A stretch of DNA of 64,000 bases from Microbacteriaceae bacterium VKM Ac-2854 (GCA_013205085.1 JABMLH010000001.1:434001-498000), one strand, 5' to 3'; positions 27,248 to 38,548 are shown, counted from the first letter of the stretch. A program made the numbers and translations. Notes: generated by a model not told the origin, from the letters alone.

Positions 27248-28323
27248 CCCAGGTCGACGGTCCGCCCCGGGTAGCATCGGAGCGAGCGGCGCCCCACGCC
27301 GCGGTCGGTGCGAGGTCGAGGATGAGCCAGGAATTCACGCGCGGCGCAACCCTCAAGGATGTGGCCGAGTACGCCGGTGTCAGTATCTCGACCGCGTCGC
27401 GGCTCCTCGATGCTCGGCACGCGGCCAAGGCGACTGAGACGGCGCAGCGCGTGCGTGACGCCGCGCAGCAACTCGGCTACCGGCGCGACTACGCCGCTTC
27501 GAGCCTGCGCCGTACCGGCACGAGCACGATCGGCGTTCTCGTCCCGCGGCTCTCGGACGCGGTGATGGCGATCTTCTACGAGGAGGTCGCCCGCGAGTGC
27601 GAGCGACGCGACGTCTCCGCCCTCGTCGCGACCACACAGGATGATCCGGCTCGCGTCCGCGCCGCCGTGCAATCGCTCCTCGGGCGCAAAGTCGACTCGC
27701 TCATCCCCACCACCGCTCGGACCGATGACGGCTTCGCGGAAGAGCTGCGCGACGCGAAGGTGCCGCACGTGCTCGCCCTGCGCACCGACGGCGTCAGCCC
27801 GAGCGTGACCACGGACGATGAGCTCGGCGGCTACCTCGCGATTCGACACCTCGCGGACCTCGGCCACCGCCGCGTTGGAATAGTCGCCGGCCCGAGCTAC
27901 GCATCGAGCGCTGCACGCCGACTCGCCGGGGCACGCCGGGCCATCGAGGAGGGCGGGCTCGACGGCGACGCGGGACTCGTCGCCGGCAGCGGCTTCTCGG
28001 TCGAGGACGGCGAGGCCTCGGCCGGCACCCTCCTCGCGCTGCCGAACCGTCCCACAGCCCTTTTCGCCGTCACCGACCATGCCGCGATCGGCGCGATGAC
28101 CGCCGCGGCCCGCCAGGGCCTGCGTACGCCGGACGACGTCTCGGTCGTCGGCTACAACGACATCCCGCTCGCGCGGCACTTGCCGACCTCCCTCAGCAGC
28201 GTCCGCGTTCCGTTGGCTCTGATCGCGCAGAACGCCGTGCGGATGCTCCTCGACGGCGACACCGACAGTCGTGTGTTCCCGCCGACGATGATCCCGCGGA
28301 TGTCGAGCGCGCGGCTGAGCTGA
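27244..28323 (+). CDS. LacI-family regulator
   Basis: Up to 359 aa. HTH reads TLKDVAEYAGVSISTASRLLDARHAAK, followed by the effector domain with FAVTDHAAIGAMTAA and TPDDVSVVGYNDIPLA. The GTG used here overlaps the FAH stop; an alternative ATG at 27322 behind GAGG would remove a 26-residue low-homology leader and start close to the HTH. Likely represses its own FAH-lacI operon and the divergent lyase through the inverted repeat at 26339-26366. The gene that followed it, a sugar ABC permease on the opposite strand, survives only as a stub. Confidence 0.88.
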   Translation: MTQVDGPPRVASERAAPHAAVGARSRMSQEFTRGATLKDVAEYAGVSISTASRLLDARHAAKATETAQRVRDAAQQLGYRRDYAASSLRRTGTSTIGVLVPRLSDAVMAIFYEEVARECERRDVSALVATTQDDPARVRAAVQSLLGRKVDSLIPTTARTDDGFAEELRDAKVPHVLALRTDGVSPSVTTDDELGGYLAIRHLADLGHRRVGIVAGPSYASSAARRLAGARRAIEEGGLDGDAGLVAGSGFSVEDGEASAGTLLALPNRPTALFAVTDHAAIGAMTAAARQGLRTPDDVSVVGYNDIPLARHLPTSLSSVRVPLALIAQNAVRMLLDGDTDSRVFPPTMIPRMSSARLS

Positions 28324-28326
28324 CGG

Positions 28327-28386
28327 TCAGCCCGTGACCCCCGACCCGATCGCCGAGCCGATGAAGTACTTCTGCGCGGCGAGGGC
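28327..28386 (-). pseudogene. 3' stub of a sugar ABC permease (MalG-type)
   Basis: Reading from about 28386 down to a TGA at 28327-28329 the minus strand encodes LPLALAAQKYFIGSAIGSGVTG, the characteristic last 20 or so residues of CUT1 MalG-like permeases (usually ...AQRYFIxGxxxGAVKG). Upstream coding is gone: the next bases belong to an integrase fragment on the other strand. It marks a deletion that removed an importer once convergent with the LacI gene. Confidence 0.5.
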
Positions 28387-28694
28387 AAGGGGGAGCTCGC
28401 GGAACGCCGGACGGCCGACGCGGCTGGTGGGTCGCTGCGATCCGTCGGGCGAAGACGGCGGACGAGCACTTCCCGCAGCTCACCCTGCACGACCTCCGCC
28501 ACACAGCGGCGTCGCTCGCGATCTCGTCCGGGGCGAACGTGAGGGCGGTGCAGCGGATGCTCGGCCACGTGTCGGCGGCGATGACGCTGGACACGTACGC
28601 GGACCTGTTCGACGACGACCTCGACGCAGTTGCGGCTTCGATGGATGCTGCTCGCGCTGCTGCGGATGTTGCCAAAGTGTTGCCAGACGCGTGA
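28371..28694 (+). pseudogene. tyrosine integrase C-terminal fragment
   Basis: Frame 3 encodes LTLHDLRHTAASLAISSGA and VQRMLGHVSAAMTLDTYADLF, the R-H-R-H-Y block of phage and island integrases, ending at TGA 28692-28694. The His-x-x-Arg (HDLRH), LGH and catalytic Tyr (DTYADL) are all intact, but the N-terminal two thirds, including the first catalytic Arg, are missing; upstream the frame meets stops at 28335 and 28362. It lies 61 bp from the 3' end of tRNA-Ser, a classical integration target. Confidence 0.8.
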
Positions 28695-28711
28695 CTCCGG
28701 AGCGAGAGAAA

Positions 28712-28747
28712 CCCCCTACTTCCGCGTCATTCCGGGTAAGTAGGGGG
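28712..28747 (-). terminator. terminator of tRNA-Ser
   Basis: CCCCCTACTT (28712-28721) and AAGTAGGGGG (28738-28747) form a perfect 10-bp stem. On the minus strand it lies 8 nt past the encoded CCA and is followed by TTTC. Confidence 0.75.
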
Positions 28748-28755
28748 CTTCAAAC

Positions 28756-28845
28756 TGGCGGTACCGGTGGGATTTGAACCCACGGTGGACTTGCACCCAC
28801 ACATGTTTTCGAGACATGCTCCTTAGGCCGCTCGGACACGGTACC
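28756..28845 (-). tRNA. tRNA-Ser (anticodon CGA)
   Basis: On the minus strand the 7-bp acceptor GGTACCG/CGGTACC, a D arm with TCCGAGCGGCC, an anticodon loop CTCGAAA with anticodon CGA, a long variable arm (TGTGGGTGCAAGTCCACC) and a T arm with GGTTCAAATCC define a class II serine tRNA reading UCG. The 3' CCA is encoded (28758-28756). The 3' end faces the integrase fragment. Confidence 0.95.
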
Positions 28846-28971
28846 GAGGACGAGTGTAGAGGACAGCCCACGCTCGCGCCAATCGGCGGTGTGGAGACAT
28901 CAGCCAGGTACTGCTGGGCCCTCCACGTGCGCCGCCGCTTCCCCGTACGGTCGACACATGACGGTTGAGGG

Positions 28972-30159
28972 ATGACGGCGCGCAAACGACTGCCGGATCG
29001 AGCAGCCTTCGCGGTCGTCTCGGTCGCGTTGGTGCTGGTCTTCCTCGCGTCGGGCTCGCCGATCCCGCTGTACAACACGTTCCGCATCGAGAACGGCGTC
29101 TCGAACGCCGGCCTGGCGATCACCACCGTGGTCTACCTGACGACGACGGCGCTGGCGCTGCTGACCACCGGCAGACTCTCCAATCACCTCGGTCGACGAC
29201 CCGTCGCGATCGGAGCCGTGCTGCTGGCGATCGCGGGTTGCGTGGTGATCGCCTCGGTGCACGATCTCGCCACGCTGATGACGGGCCGGGTGCTGCAGGG
29301 TCTCGCCTGCGGCATCGCCTCCAGCGCCCTCGGCGCCTACGTGATCGATACGGCGCCGCCGCGGCCGCGCTGGCTCGCGGCGGCGATCACCAGCGGAGCG
29401 CCGGGATTCGCGATTCCCGTCGGCGCGCTGCTGTCCGGCGCCCTGGTTCAGTACGCGCCCGCGCCGCGCTTCCTCGTCTTTATGGTCGTCGGCTCGGCGC
29501 TGACGATCGTCGCGGCGCTGCTGCTGGCCTGCCCCGAGACGGTGCGGCGGGCACCCGGTGTGCTGCGGTCGCTGCGCCCACGGGTGCTGATCCCGCGCGG
29601 CGACGGGCGGATCCTCTTCGCGGCGGGTGCCGGATTCGTGGCGACCTGGTCCCTCGGCGGCTTCTATCAGGCGTTCTCGCCCGCGCTGACGGCCGACCAA
29701 CTCGGCACGTCCAACGCCTTGGTGATCGCCGTGGTGTTCTCGTCGATCGTGGTACTGAGCCCCATCGGCGGCTCCCTCTCCGGCCGGTTCCAGCCGGCCG
29801 GGGCGGTGCGCGGCGGGCTGATCGTGTTCGTGGCGGCGACTATCGCCATCCTGCTCGCGCTCTCGATCGGGCAGATCGTGCCGTTCCTGATCGCGAGCCT
29901 CATCGGCGGCATCGCGCAGGGCGCGGTGAACACGGGCGGGATGCGCGCGGTGCTCGCGAAGGCGCGGCCGGAGGAGCGATCGGGCCTGATCGCCACCGTC
30001 TACCTGATCTCCTACACCGGCGCGGCGGCCCCGGGCCTCGTCGCCGGCCAGCTCTCGACCGTGCTGCCGCTGGTCACGATCGCGCTCGGCTACGGCGGCG
30101 TGGTGCTCGTGGCGGCCGTCGTCGCCGCGCTGTTCATCCGCAATCCGCGCCGGGCCTGA
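28972..30159 (+). CDS. MFS transporter (12 TM, drug-efflux-like)
   Basis: 395-aa major facilitator with about 12 helices. The loop 2-3 motif reads GRLSNHLGRRPVAIGA and TM5-type motif C features are present (GAPGFAIPVGALLSGALV). ATG preceded by GAGGG. Resembles uncharacterised actinobacterial DHA1-type exporters; no substrate can be assigned. It is monocistronic, 126 bp from tRNA-Ser and 164 bp before furA. Confidence 0.85.
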   Translation: MTARKRLPDRAAFAVVSVALVLVFLASGSPIPLYNTFRIENGVSNAGLAITTVVYLTTTALALLTTGRLSNHLGRRPVAIGAVLLAIAGCVVIASVHDLATLMTGRVLQGLACGIASSALGAYVIDTAPPRPRWLAAAITSGAPGFAIPVGALLSGALVQYAPAPRFLVFMVVGSALTIVAALLLACPETVRRAPGVLRSLRPRVLIPRGDGRILFAAGAGFVATWSLGGFYQAFSPALTADQLGTSNALVIAVVFSSIVVLSPIGGSLSGRFQPAGAVRGGLIVFVAATIAILLALSIGQIVPFLIASLIGGIAQGAVNTGGMRAVLAKARPEERSGLIATVYLISYTGAAAPGLVAGQLSTVLPLVTIALGYGGVVLVAAVVAALFIRNPRRA

Positions 30160-30288
30160 GCAGTTGTTTCCTCCGCGCCTGCGGAAGCACCGATCCGATG
30201 CGGACGGACGGCGCCGTTCTCGCCGCGACCGCGCCATCCCTCCGCACTCGCGGAGAAACCGCAGCCGCCGCCGGAACGGCGACACGTT

Positions 30289-30317
30289 TTTTGATCCACT
30301 CAAAACATGCGTAGGCT
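30289..30317 (+). promoter_or_regulatory. leaderless furA-katG promoter with FurA-type box
   Basis: TTTTGA-N5-TCAAAA (30289-30305) is a perfect AT-rich inverted repeat in otherwise GC-rich DNA. TAGGCT at 30312-30317 ends 6 nt before the furA GTG, the geometry of a leaderless promoter. Mycobacterial furA-katG is likewise leaderless with an AT-rich FurA site at the promoter. Confidence 0.6.
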
Positions 30318-30323
30318 CGAACC

Positions 30324-30761
30324 GTGCCCTCCGAACCGATCAGCGCAGCCGACGACGTCATCCGCGGCGCCGGCCTGCGGGTCACCGAAACGCGACGTGA
30401 GGTGTACGCGGTACTCACCGCCCTGCCGCACGCACGCGCCGATGACGTGTTCGGCCGGGTGCAGGGCGCGCTGCCGAGCACCAGCCTGCAATCGGTGTAC
30501 AACGCTCTCGGCGATTTCGTCGAGGCGGGGCTCGCGCGCCGGATCGAACCGGAGGGGCATCCCGGCCTGTTCGAACTGCGCGTGGCCGACAACCACCACC
30601 ACATCGTGTGCAGCTCGTGCGGCCGCGTCGAAGACGTGGACTGCGTGCAGGGCCAGGCGCCCTGCCTGCATCCGGAGCCCGCCCAGACGCACGGCTTCGC
30701 CGTGCAATCCGCCGAGGTGACGTTCTGGGGCCTGTGCCCCGACTGCGCCGCCTCGGCTTGA
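30324..30761 (+). CDS. furA: Fur-family peroxide regulator
   Basis: 145-aa Fur/PerR-type repressor. Winged-helix N-terminus (ETRREVYAVLTALPHARADDVFGRV), regulatory metal site NHHHIVC, structural zinc Cys pairs CSSC and CPDC. GTG start follows directly after the promoter with no SD, consistent with a leaderless message. Lies 27 bp upstream of katG, the conserved actinobacterial FurA-KatG arrangement, and should derepress the catalase-peroxidase under oxidative stress. Confidence 0.93.
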   Translation: MPSEPISAADDVIRGAGLRVTETRREVYAVLTALPHARADDVFGRVQGALPSTSLQSVYNALGDFVEAGLARRIEPEGHPGLFELRVADNHHHIVCSSCGRVEDVDCVQGQAPCLHPEPAQTHGFAVQSAEVTFWGLCPDCAASA

Positions 30762-33026
<2,265 letters not shown>

Positions 33027-33051
33027 CGTTCACCCCTCCGCCCCGGCGCGA

Positions 33052-33102
33052 GGGTTGTCAATTCGTCCCGCGAGCTCTGCGAGTGGGACGAATTGACAAC
33101 CC
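33052..33102. repeat. palindromic element copy 1 (GGGTTGTCA family)
   Basis: 18-bp perfect stem, GGGTTGTCAATTCGTCCC (33052-33069) with its complement at 33085-33102 and a 15-nt loop containing GCGAGCTCTGCGAG. Lies 25 bp after katG, between convergent genes. The element at 41272-41336 is the same unit, loop included, in the opposite orientation. Confidence 0.85.
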
Positions 33103-33211
33103 GAGCGTCGGGGTTGCGCCCCTTAACGAGACGCGCGCAGCGCCGTCGAGACAACAGCAACCCCTCAGCCCCGCCCCGCCCGAGTTGCCTCGACAGCCGA
33201 TCTCGCCCAAC

Positions 33212-34774
33212 TCAACCCGCGTTGCGAGCCCCCACCGTGAACTCGAACCCGCCGACCCCCTCGACGGACCCCGTCACCACATCCCCCGGCACCAACGCGC
33301 CAACCCCCGCCGGCGTCCCCGTGAAGATCAGATCGCCCGGCTCCAGCCGGATCGATTGCGACGCGAACGAGATCACCTCGGCGATCGACCAGATCATGTC
33401 GGCCAGATCGCCGCTCTGGCGGCGCTCGCCGTTGACGTCCAGGGTGATCGAACCGCGGGTGAGTTCGGTGGAGTTGCGCACGATCGCGGACACGGGCGCC
33501 GAGGCGTCGAACGCCTTGCCCCAGTCCCACGGGCGCCGCAGCGCCTTGGCGTCGTTCTGCAGGTCGCGGCGGGTCAGGTCCACGCCGACGGCGTAGCCGT
33601 AGATGCAGCGGGCCGCCTCGGCGACCGAGACGCCGGCCGCGCTGCGCCCGATCGCCACGACCAGCTCGATCTCGTGGTGCAGATCCGCGGTGAGCGGCGG
33701 ATAGGCGATCTCGCCCGAGGCCGGCACCACGGCATCCGTGGGCTTGGTGAAGAAGAACGGCGGCTCGCGGTCGGGGTCGTTGCCCAGCTCGCGGGCGTGC
33801 TCGGCGTAGTTGCGGCCGACGCAGAGCACCCGGCGCACCGGCCAGACGTCGGTGCTGTCGACGATCGGCACGGTCGTCGCCGGGAAAGGAGCGATGGCGA
33901 AGCCCTCCGGGGCCGCGGGCCGAGCCGGTTGAGCCGGCGGTGCGGGTTGCGCCAAGAAGGCCAGCGCCGCATCCCGGAAGTGTCGCGAGGTCGGCGCGTT
34001 GAAGTGGTTGCGTCCCGGGATCACGAAGAACTCGCCGTTCGGCGTCGCCTCGGCGAGCGAGCGGGAGGCGGGCAGGATGCGGTCCTCGCTGCCGGCCGCG
34101 AACAGGGCGGGCTGCTGCGGCGGATGCGCACGGTCGGGCTGCGGGCTGCCGCGCATCCCCTCGACCAGCGCCACCAGAGCGACCAGGTCGTTGCCCGGCG
34201 TCGCATCCGCCATCGTCAGGTAGGCCTGCGTGAGCCGGTCCTCGACGAGGACGCCGTCGTCGATGAAGGCGCGGGCCTGGTCGACCCGGAAGCGGGTGAG
34301 CGGATCGCCGTCGGGGATGCCGCCGAAGACGGCGCGGCTGATGTGCACCGGCAGCTCGAGCGCGGCGTGCCAGCCGACGCGGGCGCCGAGCGAGTAGCCG
34401 ACGAAGGAGACGTCGTCGAGGAGGTAGGTGTCCAGCACGGCGCGCACGTCGGCGACCAGCAGGTCCATCCGGTAGCCGGTGGAGACGTGCGGCTTGTCGC
34501 TGGCGCCGTGGCCGCGCTGATCCATCGCGAGCACGCGGTAGCCCGCTCGGGTGAGTTCGCGGACCCAGCCGGTGCGCCACCAGTTCGCCTCGAACGAGGA
34601 GGCGAAGCCGTGCAGGGCGAACACGACGGGAGCATCGGGATCGCCGATGTCGTAGGTCGCGACCCAGAGGCCGTCGGGAGTCAGGACCTTGCGCGGTTCC
34701 GGCGCATCGGGCAGAAGTGGCATCGCAGTCCATTCTGGTCGAGCGGGGTAGGGGACCGCGATGCGCGGCGTCAT
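33212..34774 (-). CDS. alpha/beta-hydrolase fused to FAH-family hydrolase
   Basis: 520-aa two-domain fusion. N-terminal alpha/beta-hydrolase (about 20-275): oxyanion region [13 protein letters not shown], nucleophile S128 in GYSLGA, D231 in SEDRILP, H257 in GRNHFNAP. An Ala/Pro-rich linker (about 280-297) leads to a complete FAH domain (about 300-520) with [34 protein letters not shown] and [13 protein letters not shown]. Such a pair could hydrolyse an ester or lactone and then a diketo acid. Start at 34774 is preferred for its GAGGGA; an inner ATG at 34723 would also give a full hydrolase domain but has no SD. Substrate unknown. Confidence 0.85.
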   Translation of the reverse strand: MTPRIAVPYPARPEWTAMPLLPDAPEPRKVLTPDGLWVATYDIGDPDAPVVFALHGFASSFEANWWRTGWVRELTRAGYRVLAMDQRGHGASDKPHVSTGYRMDLLVADVRAVLDTYLLDDVSFVGYSLGARVGWHAALELPVHISRAVFGGIPDGDPLTRFRVDQARAFIDDGVLVEDRLTQAYLTMADATPGNDLVALVALVEGMRGSPQPDRAHPPQQPALFAAGSEDRILPASRSLAEATPNGEFFVIPGRNHFNAPTSRHFRDAALAFLAQPAPPAQPARPAAPEGFAIAPFPATTVPIVDSTDVWPVRRVLCVGRNYAEHARELGNDPDREPPFFFTKPTDAVVPASGEIAYPPLTADLHHEIELVVAIGRSAAGVSVAEAARCIYGYAVGVDLTRRDLQNDAKALRRPWDWGKAFDASAPVSAIVRNSTELTRGSITLDVNGERRQSGDLADMIWSIAEVISFASQSIRLEPGDLIFTGTPAGVGALVPGDVVTGSVEGVGGFEFTVGARNAG

Positions 34775-34808
34775 GGTGAGAATCCCTCGTTCACCTGAGG
34801 GATGCACG

Positions 34809-35027
34809 ATGTGGGTCATGACGACAGATTTCGACGCCGAGCAGGTCATCCGCGACTCGACGGCCGCCGTGCACAAGAAGTTCCCCCAGCACGATGCGGC
34901 GCAGGTGGAGGCGATCGTGCGCGAGGAACTCGCGAAGCTGCAGGATCGGCCCGTGCAGGACTACCTCTCCGTGCTGACCGAGCGCGCCGCCAAGCAGCGC
35001 CTCAAGCACCCCGAGCGCGACGCCTAG
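34809..35027 (+). CDS. small three-helix-bundle protein
   Basis: 72-aa protein resembling the actinobacterial 'three-helix bundle dimerisation' family: helical pattern [52 protein letters not shown] at 34809 has GAGGG 7 bp upstream; an inner ATG at 34818 is possible. Divergent from the fused hydrolase with a 34-bp gap. Ends 7 bp before a 20-bp palindromic element. Biochemical role unknown. Confidence 0.65.
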   Translation: MWVMTTDFDAEQVIRDSTAAVHKKFPQHDAAQVEAIVREELAKLQDRPVQDYLSVLTERAAKQRLKHPERDA

Positions 35028-35033
35028 ACGCGC

Positions 35034-35087
35034 GAGGGGGTTGTCACTCCGTCCCACCTCGCGGCGCGACGGAGTGACAACCCCCTC
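35034..35087. repeat. palindromic element copy 2
   Basis: 20-bp perfect inverted repeat starting GAGGGGGTTGTCACTCCGTC with a 14-nt loop, 7 bp after the small helical gene. Of the 309-bp gap 35028-35336, this and copy 3 are the only structures I can identify. Confidence 0.85.
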
Positions 35088-35272
35088 TCGACGAGATCGT
35101 CGTGCGGGCCCGACGCCATGCGAACATCAGGGCTGCTGAAAACGCAGGGTACCCCCGCCGCCCGACCAGGATCCGCGGAACCGCGCGGATCCCGCGCGGC
35201 CCGATGCGGGTGCCCTTCGCTCACGCCAGCCCACATGTCCGCCGCACCCGGAGACCTCGCCGCGCGCGCAGA

Positions 35273-35321
35273 AAAGGGTTGTCACTTTGTCGGTGAGTGA
35301 CCGACAAAGTGACAACCCTTT
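35273..35321. repeat. palindromic element copy 3
   Basis: 22-bp perfect stem (35273-35294 with 35300-35321) around a 5-nt loop, containing GGGTTGTCACTTTGTCGG. It lies 16 bp beyond the stop of the minus-strand GH43 gene and, on that strand, ends in TTTTC, so it can terminate that transcript. Stem matches copy 4. Confidence 0.88.
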
Positions 35322-35336
35322 ACGGGTGCAGCAGCG

Positions 35337-38336
35337 TTAGCAGGCCGCGGCAGCGTAGGGCACGGTCGCCGAGAACGGCGGCTCGCCCGTAGCGGTGCCG
35401 GTCACGCTCACGGTGCCGGCGGGCACCGCGGCGAGGCGGCTGGTGAAGGCGGCCGAGGCGGAGGCGCCGGGCGCCACGCTCGGGAACGACTTCGATCCGT
35501 AGGCGGTGGTGATCGTCACCGCGGCGGCCACGTCGTCGGTGTTCTTCACCGCGACGTTCAGGTAGACCTTGCCGGCGATGCACTTGGTCGACACCGTCGG
35601 CGCCAGCTCCAGCGAGCCGAGCGTCACCGCGGCCGAGGCCGAGGTGGACACCAGGGCATCCGCGTAACCGTCGTAGGCCGCGGTGACCGAGGTCACACCG
35701 GCCGGAACGGTGATGGAGGCGCTGCCCGCGACGAGCGGGACGGTCGCCGTCCACGCGCCACCGGTGAAGGTGACCGTGCCCGCCACGTCGCCGCCGTCCG
35801 CCGCCACGACGGCAGCGGTCGCGACGCGGCCGTCGGCCGTGAGCGTGGTGGTCGAGCCGACCGCCGCGACATTCGTCCAGTTCTTCATGGCCGTCAGGAC
35901 GGTCTGCGGAACGCTGACGAACGCGCCGTGACGCGGGCTGGCCGGCAGACCGCCAACGGCTCGGACGTTCCAGGCCGCCGACTTCGACAGGCGCGCGGCC
36001 TGCGTGCTCGATGCGATCGCATCCGCCGAGGTGACGAAGGCCCGGTAGCCGCCGGCGCTGTAGTTGTCGACCAGGAACACGTAGCCGCTGTCATCGGCGG
36101 TGGTGTCGTTCGGGTCGCCCGCGTTCAGCTTGATCACCTCGGGGCCTTCGCCCTGGGCGCCGGTCTCCAACGAGGTCATGTTGGTGTCGGTCAGCTGCCA
36201 GGTCGTCTCGGGGTTCGCGGTCCAGCTCGACGCGGTCGTCGGAGCGGTCAGCACCTTCGACTTCTCCAGGAAGATGTCCTTGCCCGCCTCGAGCACGCCG
36301 GCGGCGCCGCCCTCCTCGTTCTTGGTGAAACGGTAGTAGTAGTCGCCGATCTTGGTGATCGTCGAGTCGATCCGCGCGTAGCCCGTGTCCTGCCAGGTGG
36401 CCGGCGGGTTCGTGAAGGTGCGGAAGTCGCGGGTGATCACCGAGAAGACGCGGGAGTAGAGCTTGTCGCTGTTGGTGTGCGTCGCGTCGGAGTAGAGCCG
36501 CGAGGAGAAGAACACCACGTACGACTGCAGCTCGTCGTCCCAGTAGGCCTCGGGCGCCCAGGTCATGCCGGCGGCGGGCTGGTTGATGGTGATACCGGTG
36601 TCGCCGGCGTTGGTGCGGCTCCAGTGCACCAGGTCGGTCGATTCCCAGACCTCGATCTTCAGGCTGCCCTTGGACTGCGCGTCGCCCCAGCTGGTGCCGC
36701 AGGAGATGCAGAGGTCGGTGGCGACCATGTAGTACTTGTCGCCGTCGTGCGAGCGCAGGATGTACGGATCGCGCAGGCCCTTGGTGTCGGTGGTCGAGGT
36801 GATCACGGCCTGGCCGCCGTTCACCGGCGAGAAGGTGAAGAAGTCGTTGCCCGACGTCGCCGCCTGGTAGATCTTCTCGTCGCCGTCCGACTTGAAGTAG
36901 GCGGAGGCGTAGCCCGCGTCGGGCGCGGTGCGACCGTGCTCGGCGACGGTGACGGTGAAGTCGCGGCTCTCGCTGACGCCGTTCAGCGTCGCGTGCGCCG
37001 TGAGCGTGACCTGCTCGTCGCCCTCGCCGTAGGCCGGGCGGGTGACGATGCCGCCGCCGCGGTACGGATCCGCGGATCCGACGGCGGGAGCGGTGTAGCC
37101 GGCATCGGTCGGAGTGACGAGGGCCGGGTTCGACGAGGTCCAGGTGATCGCGGTGCCGTTCTTCTTGCCGGAGACCACGAGCGGGAGGTTCTCGGTGCTG
37201 CGGCTCGCGAGCTGCAGCGCGTCGAGGTCGTCGTTGATGGTCGGCGCGAGCACGGTGAGCTCGAAGGTGAGCGTGGTGCCCAGGCTCGTCGTCGCCGTGA
37301 GGGTGACCGGAGTGTTCGTGCTGATCGTGCGCGAGACGACGCCGGTGGTCGAGACCACGGCCGGGTTCGAGGAGGCCCAGGTCAGCGTGACGCCGTTGCT
37401 GGTCGCGGGCAGCGTGACGTTGCTCGAGATCGCATCCAGCGACGGGTTGCTGCCGAGCAGCACGGGCAGCACATCCGAGCGCAGCAGCGCGGCGGTCGCG
37501 GCCGACTTGGCGGCGGCGGTGGGCATGCTCGAGGTGATCTGATCGGCCGAGAGCGAGACGTCCCAGAACTTCACGTCGCTGACGTCGCCGGTGAACATGG
37601 CGTCGCCGGTGTAGAGCGAGCGGCCGAGGTAGCCGAGCGTCGTGCCGCTGGGGATGATCGACGACATCGCGGCCGTGTGGGTCACGGTCGAGATCTGTAC
37701 GCCGTCGCGGAACAGGGTCAGGGTGTTGCCCGAGCCGACCAGCGTGAGGGTGGTGAAGCCGGCGTTCAGCCCGCCACCCGCGGGCAGGCGGGTCTCGCCG
37801 TTCGCGGTCGCGGTCTTCACGCGGATGCCGGAGAGCACCTGGTTGCTGTACGCGGATTCGCCGCTGCGCGGGTTCACGAAGACGTGGTTGCCCAGAGCCG
37901 TCGTGTTCCAGGCGCCGACGCCGTCGCCGATCACCCAACCGAACTGGTTCGCCGAGGTCTGCGTCTTCACGGTGTACTCGACCGTGAAGTTGTTGTCGGT
38001 CGCGGTGACCAATCCCTTCGGTAGCGCCGCGTATCCGTTGTTCTTGAAGCGCGCGACCTGGTCGCCGCCGGCATCCGCGAAGGAAGCGTCGGTGAGGCCG
38101 CTGAGCGTGGCGTTGCGACCGTTGCCCGAGATGTCGAGCAGGGCCGATCCGGCGTGCGACATGTCGTAGTGCGCGGTGGGCGCCGGCACATCGACGGCGG
38201 AGGCGGAGAGCGGCACGAACGCGCCGCTGAGCGCGACGGTGGTGCAGGCGAGGGTGGCCAAGAAGGAGGTGCGGAGGGCGGTGCGCGTGCGGCGCCGTGG
38301 CGCGGTCGCGGGAGGCTCCGGGGAGCGTCGTCTCAT
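35337..38336 (-). CDS. secreted LamG-GH43 glycosidase
   Basis: 999-aa exported enzyme. Signal peptide ends near SASAVD (about 50). Then a lamin-G/concanavalin domain (about 55-260; HYDMSHAGSALLDISGNGRN), two atrophied Ig-like domains (SNPAVVSTTGVVSR, about 290-480), and a GH43 five-bladed propeller with catalytic D523 (LRDPYIL), D657 (RIDSTI) and E733 (EGPEV). A linker domain leads to the terminal Cys domain (TKCIAGK ... final Cys). GH43 acts on arabinans, arabinoxylans or xylo-oligosaccharides; exact specificity is not readable. ATG at 38336 chosen with AAAGG upstream. Own promoter carries the operator at 38396-38411. Confidence 0.88.
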   Translation of the reverse strand: MRRRSPEPPATAPRRRTRTALRTSFLATLACTTVALSGAFVPLSASAVDVPAPTAHYDMSHAGSALLDISGNGRNATLSGLTDASFADAGGDQVARFKNNGYAALPKGLVTATDNNFTVEYTVKTQTSANQFGWVIGDGVGAWNTTALGNHVFVNPRSGESAYSNQVLSGIRVKTATANGETRLPAGGGLNAGFTTLTLVGSGNTLTLFRDGVQISTVTHTAAMSSIIPSGTTLGYLGRSLYTGDAMFTGDVSDVKFWDVSLSADQITSSMPTAAAKSAATAALLRSDVLPVLLGSNPSLDAISSNVTLPATSNGVTLTWASSNPAVVSTTGVVSRTISTNTPVTLTATTSLGTTLTFELTVLAPTINDDLDALQLASRSTENLPLVVSGKKNGTAITWTSSNPALVTPTDAGYTAPAVGSADPYRGGGIVTRPAYGEGDEQVTLTAHATLNGVSESRDFTVTVAEHGRTAPDAGYASAYFKSDGDEKIYQAATSGNDFFTFSPVNGGQAVITSTTDTKGLRDPYILRSHDGDKYYMVATDLCISCGTSWGDAQSKGSLKIEVWESTDLVHWSRTNAGDTGITINQPAAGMTWAPEAYWDDELQSYVVFFSSRLYSDATHTNSDKLYSRVFSVITRDFRTFTNPPATWQDTGYARIDSTITKIGDYYYRFTKNEEGGAAGVLEAGKDIFLEKSKVLTAPTTASSWTANPETTWQLTDTNMTSLETGAQGEGPEVIKLNAGDPNDTTADDSGYVFLVDNYSAGGYRAFVTSADAIASSTQAARLSKSAAWNVRAVGGLPASPRHGAFVSVPQTVLTAMKNWTNVAAVGSTTTLTADGRVATAAVVAADGGDVAGTVTFTGGAWTATVPLVAGSASITVPAGVTSVTAAYDGYADALVSTSASAAVTLGSLELAPTVSTKCIAGKVYLNVAVKNTDDVAAAVTITTAYGSKSFPSVAPGASASAAFTSRLAAVPAGTVSVTGTATGEPPFSATVPYAAAAC

Positions 38337-38395
38337 CGTCGAGACCTTTCGGATCGGGGAACGGGTCGGACGGGCCCATCCGCGGGGGAGCGCGG

Positions 38396-38411
38396 ATGTT
38401 CCCGGTAACAT
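38396..38411. promoter_or_regulatory. GH43 operator copy 1
   Basis: ATGTTCCCGGTAACAT, a near-palindrome (ATGTT-N-CCGG-N-AACAT). On the minus strand it begins 5 nt after GGATCA, the likely -35, the same position it holds relative to the -35 in the other two promoters. Lies 60 bp before the GH43 start. Confidence 0.65.
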
Positions 38412-38494
38412 TCTCTGATCCGGAGACTAGCGCAGGGTTGGAGCCGCTAGCAAGGGCGAAGCCGGTCCGATCGCCCCGCCCGCCACAACGTCGA

Positions 38495-38541
38495 AAGGGT
38501 TGTCACTTTGTCGGCAGGTAACCGACAAAGTGACAACCCTT
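38495..38541. repeat. palindromic element copy 4
   Basis: 20-bp perfect stem AAGGGTTGTCACTTTGTCGG with a 7-nt loop, 7 bp past the stop of the minus-strand GH43 gene at 38549. Stem nearly identical to copy 3, loop different. Confidence 0.88.
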
Positions 38542-38548
38542 CTCGAGG

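Noticed and set aside
28371-28694. Active integrase or intact prophage
   Set aside because: Only the C-terminal third of the integrase remains, no other phage genes are near, and no second att site was seen.
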